From NCBI GenBank assembly GCA_902538445.1, contig CACBFE010000001.1, positions 82,793 through 146,792 of the forward strand: a stretch of 64,000 nt of DNA. Reading direction: 5' to 3'. Every line of letters starts with the position of its first letter. Within the stretch, counting starts at the first letter, position 1. Position numbers and translations under genes: made by a program. The DNA comes from an uncultured Pelagibacteraceae bacterium. Lineage in GTDB: Bacteria; Pseudomonadota; Alphaproteobacteria; Pelagibacterales; Pelagibacteraceae. This document shows positions 57,784 to 64,000 of this stretch, in pieces. Below the pieces are notes generated by a model. It was not told the DNA's origin. It saw only the letters and a program-made list of their open reading frames with translations, and did no database searches.

Positions 57784-60549
57784 ATGAGTTCAATAAAAAA
57801 AACAGATCATTTTTATCTCATAGATGGATCAGGATACATCTTCAGAGCTTATTATGCGTTGCCGCCTTTATCTAGAAAAAGTGATGGACTACCCACAGGA
57901 GCTGTAAGTGGTTTTTGTTCAATGCTTTTTAAACTCTTAGAGGATGCTAGATCTGATGACTCAAAAAATAAACCAACTCATTTTGCTGTTATATTTGACT
58001 CAGCTAGAAAAAATTTTAGAAACGAAATTTATAGTGATTATAAAGCTAATAGAGCTGAAGCACCTGACGATTTAGCGCCTCAGTTTGAATACATCAGAAA
58101 ATCAGTCGAGGCTTTTAACTTACCTTCTATCGAACTTTTAAATTATGAAGCAGATGATCTTATAGCTACTTATGCAAAAAAAATATCAGAAGCTGGAGCT
58201 AAGGTTACTGTAATTTCATCGGATAAAGATTTGATGCAGTTAGTATCGAATAAAATTAGACTTTATGATCCAATGAAAAGTAAAAATATAGGGGAGAAAG
58301 AAGTTATCGAAAAATTTGGGGTTAAACCAAGTCAAGTAATCGATGTACAAGCACTTGCTGGAGACAGCTCAGATAACGTACCAGGAGTTCCAGGTATTGG
58401 TATTAAAACAGCAGCAGAACTTATAAACAAATATAAAACTTTAGAAAATTTATTAAATAAAGCATCAGAAATACCTCAGAATAAAAGAAGAGAAACATTA
58501 TTATCAAATAAAGATAAAGCTATGATAAGTAAGCAATTAGTAACTTTGAAAAATGATGTCCCGCTCAAGAACGATGCAACTGATTTCATCATTAAAGATA
58601 TAAATAAAGATAAACTATATGATTTTTTAAGAGATATGGAGTTTAATAGGCTGCTAAGCCAAGCAATTAGTTTTTATGGCGAGCCGACAAATAAAAATCT
58701 TAACGAAAAAACTGTAGTAAAAAAAAATAACAAGATAAATACTAAGACCTACAAAACTATTTCAAAAGAAAAACAACTTGACGAATTAATAAAAAAACTA
58801 GATGAAAAATCAGTTATAGCGGTTGATACTGAAACGTCCTCACTAAATCCACAAGAAGCTGATCTTGTGGGCGTATCAGTATGTTATGAGCCAAACGAGG
58901 CATTTTATATTCCAGTAGGTCATAAAGTGAGAACGGAACTAAAAAAGGATGTAGTTTTAAAAAAACTTAAACCAATTTTAGAAGACCCAAGTATAAAAAA
59001 AGTCGGCCAAAATATAAAATATGATTTTATTATATTTAAAAATCACAATATTGAATTAAGCTCAGTAGAAGATACGATGTTGCTTTCGTATACATTAGAT
59101 GCTGGAAATAATAGACACAACATGGATACTCTATCTGAATTGCATCTTGGCCATAAAACTATTTCGTATAAAGATTTAGTAGGAACTGGAAAAAAACAAT
59201 TAAATTTTGCAGAAGTAGATATTAAACTAGCCACCGAATATGCTGCTGAAGATGCAGACATAACTCTAAGATTATATGAAATTTTATCTGAAAGAGTATC
59301 TGAGGAAAAGTTAGAAAGAGTTTATGAGGAGTTCGAAAAACCAATGATCAAAATCCTTTCAAGGCTTGAGATGAATGGCATAAAAGTTGATGACGCTTAT
59401 CTTAAAATACTTTCTAAGAAATTTGAGGTAAGATTGACAACAATTGAAAAAGAAATTTACAAAATATCAGGTAAAAAATTCAATATCGGTTCACCAAAAC
59501 AACTAGGAGAAATTATTTATAATGATCTAAAGATAGCTAAGTTAAAAAAAACAAAAAAAGGTAGTTTAGCTACAAGTGCCAAAATTTTAGAAGATCTAGC
59601 ACTTACTGGGCACAAATTTCCAAATTTGGTTTTGGAATGGCGGCAGGTTTCAAAACTAAAAAGCACTTATACAGATGCTTTACAGGAACACATAAATACA
59701 AAGACAAACAGAGTACATACCTCTTTCTTACTAGCAGCAACAAATACTGGCAGACTTGCTTCCAGTGACCCCAATTTACAAAATATTCCAATAAAAACCT
59801 CTGATGGAAAAGAAATAAGAAAAGCCTTTGTAGCAGATAAGAATAATATACTAATTTCTGCAGACTATAATCAAATAGAAATGAGAATTCTTGCTGATAT
59901 GGCTGATGTAAAAGAATTAAAAAAAGCTTTTAAAAATAATCAAGATATTCACTCTTTAACAGCAAGTCAGGTATTTGATGTTCCTATAAATAAAGTGACA
60001 GAGGATTTTAGAAGAAAAGCAAAAGCAATAAATTTTGGAATTATTTATGGAATAACACAATATGGACTTGCAAAACAAATATCAGTGTCTAATGAAGAAG
60101 CTTTAAGCTTTATTAATGCATATTTTAAAAAATTTCCTGAGATAAAAGACTATATGAATACGACGATTAAAACATGTAGAAGACAAGGATTTGTTACAAA
60201 TATTTTTGGAAGAAGAATTCACCTTAGAGGAATAAATGACAAAAATTTTAGTGTGAGATCATTTCAAGAAAGAGCAGCTATAAACGCGCCAATACAAGGA
60301 TCAGCAGCAGATATTATAAGATTAGCAATGATTAAAATAGATGAAATTCTTGATGAAAAAAACAAAGCAAAAATGCTTTTACAAATACACGATGAACTTA
60401 TTTTTGAATGTTTAAAAAAAGATGAAGGTGAAGTAAAAAAAATTGTTAAGGAGGCAATGACTTCAATTGCTAGTTCAGACCATCATATGTTTTCAATACC
60501 TCTTGAAGTAAGTATTAATTCAGGCAACAATTGGGGTGAAGCACATTGA
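57784..60549 (+). CDS. polA: DNA polymerase I
   Basis: A 921-residue Pol I with all three domains. The 5'-3' exonuclease (1 to about 290) has YLIDGSGYIFRAYYALPP and SSDKDLMQLV; the 3'-5' exonuclease keeps its DxE in VIAVDTETSSLN and YAAEDADITLRL; the polymerase has ISADYNQIEMRILA, RRKAKAINFGIIYG and IHDELIFE. Full length and apparently proofreading-competent, unlike many AT-rich reduced genomes where the middle domain decays. It abuts chvI. Confidence 0.97.
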   Translation: MSSIKKTDHFYLIDGSGYIFRAYYALPPLSRKSDGLPTGAVSGFCSMLFKLLEDARSDDSKNKPTHFAVIFDSARKNFRNEIYSDYKANRAEAPDDLAPQFEYIRKSVEAFNLPSIELLNYEADDLIATYAKKISEAGAKVTVISSDKDLMQLVSNKIRLYDPMKSKNIGEKEVIEKFGVKPSQVIDVQALAGDSSDNVPGVPGIGIKTAAELINKYKTLENLLNKASEIPQNKRRETLLSNKDKAMISKQLVTLKNDVPLKNDATDFIIKDINKDKLYDFLRDMEFNRLLSQAISFYGEPTNKNLNEKTVVKKNNKINTKTYKTISKEKQLDELIKKLDEKSVIAVDTETSSLNPQEADLVGVSVCYEPNEAFYIPVGHKVRTELKKDVVLKKLKPILEDPSIKKVGQNIKYDFIIFKNHNIELSSVEDTMLLSYTLDAGNNRHNMDTLSELHLGHKTISYKDLVGTGKKQLNFAEVDIKLATEYAAEDADITLRLYEILSERVSEEKLERVYEEFEKPMIKILSRLEMNGIKVDDAYLKILSKKFEVRLTTIEKEIYKISGKKFNIGSPKQLGEIIYNDLKIAKLKKTKKGSLATSAKILEDLALTGHKFPNLVLEWRQVSKLKSTYTDALQEHINTKTNRVHTSFLLAATNTGRLASSDPNLQNIPIKTSDGKEIRKAFVADKNNILISADYNQIEMRILADMADVKELKKAFKNNQDIHSLTASQVFDVPINKVTEDFRRKAKAINFGIIYGITQYGLAKQISVSNEEALSFINAYFKKFPEIKDYMNTTIKTCRRQGFVTNIFGRRIHLRGINDKNFSVRSFQERAAINAPIQGSAADIIRLAMIKIDEILDEKNKAKMLLQIHDELIFECLKKDEGEVKKIVKEAMTSIASSDHHMFSIPLEVSINSGNNWGEAH

Positions 60550-60589
60550 ACGCCTAAATTTTGACAACATAATTAAGAAAATAATAAAT

Positions 60590-61288
60590 ATGACTCAAAC
60601 AATAGCTTTAGTTGATGATGATAGAAATATACTGACAAGCATAAGTATGGCTTTAGAAAGAGAGGGATTTAAAGTTCAAACTTATATTGACGGAGAGTCA
60701 GCCTTGATTGGATTAAGCAGAAATCCACCTGATCTAGCGATTTTAGATATTAAAATGCCAAGGATGGACGGCGAAGAGCTACTTAAGAAACTGAAAAAAA
60801 AGATGTCAATTCCTATAATATTTTTAACTTCAAAAGACGATGAAGTTGATGAACTACTTGGATTAAAACTAGGAGCTGATGATTTTGTAAAAAAATCAGG
60901 AGGTTTTTCTACAAAAGTTTTAATAGAGAGAATAAGAGTTCAACTAAGGAAAAAAACTAATACAGTTGATGACACAAAGAACATAATTACTCATGGAAAA
61001 TTAAAACTAGACCCAGCTCAATTAGAATGTGAGTGGAATGGCAAAGCTCTACCTGATAAACTCACCACTACAGAATTTTTAATTGTTAAAGAGTTAGCTA
61101 AAAGGCCTGGAGTGATAAAAGAAAGAGGCCATTTAATGGATATAGCTTATAAAGAAAATACAGAAATTGAGGATAGAACGATCGATAGTCACGTGAAGAG
61201 AATAAGAAAAAAGTTTAAAAAGGTTGATGAAAAGTTTTCTGCAATTGAAACTAGATATGGAAGCGGGTATAGATGGAATGTTAGCTAA
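60590..61288 (+). CDS. chvI: Response regulator ChvI
   Basis: A 232-residue OmpR-family regulator. IALVDDDRNILTSISMALE is the typical ChvI start; phospho-Asp in LAILDIKMPRMDG; output winged helix with TTTEFLIVKELAKRPG and DSHVKRIRKKFK. An in-frame ATG at 60536 lies within polA and adds 18 atypical residues, so ATG 60590 is chosen. It overlaps chvG by one base. ChvG/ChvI senses envelope and acid stress in alphaproteobacteria. Confidence 0.93.
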   Translation: MTQTIALVDDDRNILTSISMALEREGFKVQTYIDGESALIGLSRNPPDLAILDIKMPRMDGEELLKKLKKKMSIPIIFLTSKDDEVDELLGLKLGADDFVKKSGGFSTKVLIERIRVQLRKKTNTVDDTKNIITHGKLKLDPAQLECEWNGKALPDKLTTTEFLIVKELAKRPGVIKERGHLMDIAYKENTEIEDRTIDSHVKRIRKKFKKVDEKFSAIETRYGSGYRWNVS

Positions 61289-62808
61289 TGAAACAAAAAA
61301 AATCAACTTCTATCTTAAAGAAGTTTTTAATTATTAACCTCACGGTATTTTCTGTTTTAGGAATTTTTACAATCATATACCTTGAAGCAATCCAACCAAC
61401 TTTAGTAAAAGAAAGATCCGATAATCACAAAATAGTAATAAATAACACTAAGGATAATCTTGAAAGACTTAATGTAGACTACAGTAAAGAGGGAATTAGA
61501 GACTTCTTGCTTTCTACAAGATTCTTGTTTCAAAGTTTAGATCGCGTTCAGTTCTACGATTTGTCCGGCAATCTTATTGCGGATACAAATATTTTAGATT
61601 TAGATCAGAGTGTATTCACAGGATCAGACATAATTTTTGAAGAAACATTAGGAACTGAACCAATTACCCCAGAGTTTCAAGAAAGACTTGAAGAGGAAGA
61701 AAAAGATGAAATCAAAGATATAATTACAAATAAGTACAATGATGAAATAATGACTTTTACCAATGACGAAAAAAATAATTTTTTTGTTAGTACATTAAGT
61801 AAAATTAAATTCCAAGATAGTGAAATTGGATATATTGTTGTCTCGGAGCAGGCAAATGATATCATTACTGCTGTAAAGGAAAGAAAAGCATTTATAATAA
61901 GAACTATGATTGCAGTTGCAATTGTAATATTAATCTTTTCACTTTTTTTAAACAAATATATTTTAAAACCTATCGGTCTTCTGGTTAAATTTAGTGAAGG
62001 AATAAAAAGGAAATCTAATCAAACAATCGACATTAACAAAGTTTTTATCAGAGACGATGAAGTAGGAAAATTAACTCAGTCAATAGATGAAATGACAAAA
62101 GAACTACAGCAACGAACAAATAGAGCAGAAACATTTTCAAATGATTTAGCTCATGAAATAAGAAATCCACTTGCATCTTTAAAAAGTGCTTCAGAACTTT
62201 TAGATAAAACTACTGAAAAAAATGAAGGAGAAAAATTACTTAAAATAATAAATCATGATGTAGAACGAATTGAAAGATTGATAACAGATTATACTCAAAT
62301 GCTTAAAGATGAAGCATCTTTATCTCGTGAGAAAATGAGTAAAATAAACTTAATTGAAATTATTAATGGCGTGGTAGAAGATTTTAACCAAGATCTAATT
62401 AATCAAAATAAAAAAATTGAGATAAGAGTTATAAACAAAATAAAAACTAAAAATGGACATTACATATTTGGCATAAGCAATAGATTAGAACAAGTGATTG
62501 CCAACCTTTTAGATAACTCAATTTCATTTAGTCAGGATAATCAAAAAATTGAAATCACCCTTGAAGAAATTTCAAGCAATCTATTACTATCAGTTAAAGA
62601 TGAAGGACCCGGTTTTGCTGAAACATCACCTCAGAAAATTTTTAAACGTTTTTATAGCAATAGACCTGCGAGTTTTGGAAAACATTCCGGCCTTGGCTTA
62701 AATATTGTAAAAAATATTGTTCAATTACATAAAGGCACGATAGCAGCCTCAAATAGGCTTAATGCAAAAGGAGCACAGGTTGAGGTTTTACTTCCTAAAT
62801 TATCCTAA
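61288..62808 (+). CDS. chvG: Sensor histidine kinase ChvG/ExoS
   Basis: A 506-residue kinase. One membrane helix near residues 12-35, a periplasmic sensing domain of about 160 residues, a second helix (TMIAVAIVILIFSLFLN), HAMP, then DHp with the phospho-His in LAHEIRNPLASLKSASELL (about residue 289), N-box NLLDNSISFSQ and G-box HSGLGLNIVKNIV. Cognate to ChvI. In other alphaproteobacteria hprK and PTS genes follow; here ahcY comes next. Confidence 0.93.
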   Translation: MKQKKSTSILKKFLIINLTVFSVLGIFTIIYLEAIQPTLVKERSDNHKIVINNTKDNLERLNVDYSKEGIRDFLLSTRFLFQSLDRVQFYDLSGNLIADTNILDLDQSVFTGSDIIFEETLGTEPITPEFQERLEEEEKDEIKDIITNKYNDEIMTFTNDEKNNFFVSTLSKIKFQDSEIGYIVVSEQANDIITAVKERKAFIIRTMIAVAIVILIFSLFLNKYILKPIGLLVKFSEGIKRKSNQTIDINKVFIRDDEVGKLTQSIDEMTKELQQRTNRAETFSNDLAHEIRNPLASLKSASELLDKTTEKNEGEKLLKIINHDVERIERLITDYTQMLKDEASLSREKMSKINLIEIINGVVEDFNQDLINQNKKIEIRVINKIKTKNGHYIFGISNRLEQVIANLLDNSISFSQDNQKIEITLEEISSNLLLSVKDEGPGFAETSPQKIFKRFYSNRPASFGKHSGLGLNIVKNIVQLHKGTIAASNRLNAKGAQVEVLLPKLS

Positions 62809-62856
62809 CATTATTTCTTGCTATGGTTTATTTATGTTGATAATAACTCCTTCATT

Positions 62857-64000
62857 ATGGATCAAGATTATAAAGTAAAAGACATCAGTCAGGCAAAATT
62901 TGGTAGAAAAGAAATTTCTCTGGCAGAAACAGAAATGCCAGGACTTATGGCTTTGAGGAAAGAATATAAAGGCAAAAAACCTTTAAACGGTTCAAGAATA
63001 TTAGGTTGCCTTCACATGACAATACAAACTGCAGTTTTAATTGAAACATTAGTTGAATTAGGAGCAGAAGTCAGATGGTCTTCATGCAATATTTTCTCAA
63101 CGCAAGATCACGCAGCAGCAGCAATAGCAAAAGCGGGTATTCCTGTATTTGCTTGGAAAGGCGAGACAGAAGAGGAGTATTGGTGGTGTATTAAACAAAC
63201 TATTGAAGGAAATAAAGATTGGAAACCAAATATGATTTTAGATGATGGTGGTGATCTTACTGCTTTAATGCACAAAGAATATAAAAATTTATTAAAAGAT
63301 GTTAAAGGGGTTTCAGAAGAAACTACAACAGGTGTTCTAGCACTTAAAAAAATGGAATCTAATAAAGAATTATTAATACCAGCTATAAATGTAAATGACT
63401 CAGTAACTAAATCAAAATTCGACAACCTTTATGGCTGTAGAGAAAGCTTGGTTGACGGAATAAAAAGAGCAACAGATATTATGATGTCAGGCAAAGTAGC
63501 CATAGTAGCTGGGTTTGGTGATGTTGGTAAAGGAAGCGCTGCCTCATTACGTCAAGCAGGTGCAAGAGTTATGGTAACAGAGACAGACCCAATATGTGCT
63601 TTACAAGCTGCAATGGAGGGTTACGAAGTCGTTGTTATGGATGAAGCCATCAAAGATGCCGATATAGTTGTAACTGCAACAGGAAACAAAGACATAGTTA
63701 CAGCAGATCATATGAGAAATATGAAAGACAGAGCAATACTTTGTAACATTGGCCACTTTGATAATGAAATTCAAGTTGAAGCGTTAAAAAATTATAAATG
63801 GGATGAAATAAAACCTCAAGTTCACGAAATTGAATTACCAAGTAAAAAAAGAATTATTCTTTTAGCTGAGGGAAGATTAGTAAATTTAGGATGTGCTACA
63901 GGGCATCCTAGTTTTGTGATGAGCGCTTCATTTACAAATCAAGTAATTGCTCAAATTGAGTTATGGAACAATTCAGATAAATATGAGAAAAAAGTTTACG
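62857..64000 (+). CDS. ahcY: S-adenosylhomocysteine hydrolase (partial, runs off window)
   Basis: At least 381 codons from ATG 62857; no stop before the window ends. [50 protein letters not shown] and the NAD loop [19 protein letters not shown] identify AhcY, and [16 protein letters not shown] is near the 3' edge. It splits SAH into adenosine and homocysteine, completing the SAM cycle begun by metK. It has no upstream riboswitch that I can see in the 48-base gap after chvG. Confidence 0.96.
   Translation, partial: MDQDYKVKDISQAKFGRKEISLAETEMPGLMALRKEYKGKKPLNGSRILGCLHMTIQTAVLIETLVELGAEVRWSSCNIFSTQDHAAAAIAKAGIPVFAWKGETEEEYWWCIKQTIEGNKDWKPNMILDDGGDLTALMHKEYKNLLKDVKGVSEETTTGVLALKKMESNKELLIPAINVNDSVTKSKFDNLYGCRESLVDGIKRATDIMMSGKVAIVAGFGDVGKGSAASLRQAGARVMVTETDPICALQAAMEGYEVVVMDEAIKDADIVVTATGNKDIVTADHMRNMKDRAILCNIGHFDNEIQVEALKNYKWDEIKPQVHEIELPSKKRIILLAEGRLVNLGCATGHPSFVMSASFTNQVIAQIELWNNSDKYEKKVY

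Noticed and set aside
60536-60589. N-terminal extension of ChvI
   Set aside because: Family proteins begin at the MTQTIALVDDD equivalent; the extension overlaps the end of polA.

Overview
The window reads as a stretch of a SAR11-type (Pelagibacterales, 'Candidatus Pelagibacter'-like) marine alphaproteobacterial chromosome. The DNA is strongly AT-rich. Genes abut or overlap by a few bases, proteins sit at the short end of their families, and several blocks have alphaproteobacterial order (fur-miaB-phoH-ybeY-lnt-metK-nusA-infB-rbfA-rpsO-pnp; irr beside fabA-fabB-fabI; mutM beside ubiE-ubiB-coaBC-dut-moeB; rpsT-dnaA-dnaN-gyrB; chvI-chvG-ahcY). This assignment is inference from gene content, order and base composition. 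I saw no rRNA, tRNA, insertion sequence, prophage or CRISPR array, and no gene-free stretch over 300 bases.

Layout. 1-5.9 kb: an outer-membrane porin, a degenerate ThiE-like protein, the PLP-homeostasis protein YggS, an L,D-transpeptidase, a winged-helix regulator translationally coupled to a 35-residue ArfA-like ribosome-rescue factor, then (minus strand) a PfkB-family kinase, endonuclease III and DapB. 5.9-9.8 kb: a 56-residue membrane protein plus dnaJ, dnaK and grpE in the same direction. 9.8-15.2 kb: rdgB, an LpoA-like envelope protein, rsmI, a DolP-like lipoprotein and a malic enzyme fused to a phosphotransacetylase-like domain. 15.3-21 kb: murJ, trpS, an NfuA-like Fe-S carrier, a Bax-type glucosaminidase and a polysaccharide deacetylase. 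20.9-33.8 kb: a long plus-strand run from a shortened tsaB through fur, miaB, phoH, ybeY, lnt, metK, nusA, infB, rbfA, rpsO and pnp. 33.8-40 kb: fabA-fabB-fabI, divergent irr, katG, a 2-oxoglutarate oxygenase and a DUF2061 membrane protein. 40-46.2 kb: SH3 protein, moeB/thiF, dut, coaBC, ubiB and ubiE (minus), then mutM and rpsT. 46.4-52.4 kb: dnaA, dnaN, gyrB, regB. 52.4-56.2 kb: a polyamine operon (agmatinase-like, deoxyhypusine-synthase-like, ornithine decarboxylase) lying between regB and regA. 56.2-64 kb: bioY, an ABC ATPase, polA, chvI, chvG and the start of ahcY.

How it fits together. This is mostly a housekeeping region: replication initiation and repair, transcription and translation factors, Fe-S and protein quality control, envelope building and fatty-acid synthesis. 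Regulation is carried by a few conserved alphaproteobacterial systems: Fur, Irr, RegB/RegA and ChvG/ChvI.

Most interesting signals: a pair of near-identical 17-bp palindromes in front of irr and katG that look like Irr boxes; a leader in front of ornithine decarboxylase with mutually exclusive hairpins and a small Phe-rich ORF; an ArfA-like gene of 35 codons; an intrinsic terminator directly in front of nusA; a TsaB cut to its N-terminal part; and repeated divergent gene pairs whose start codons touch or overlap.
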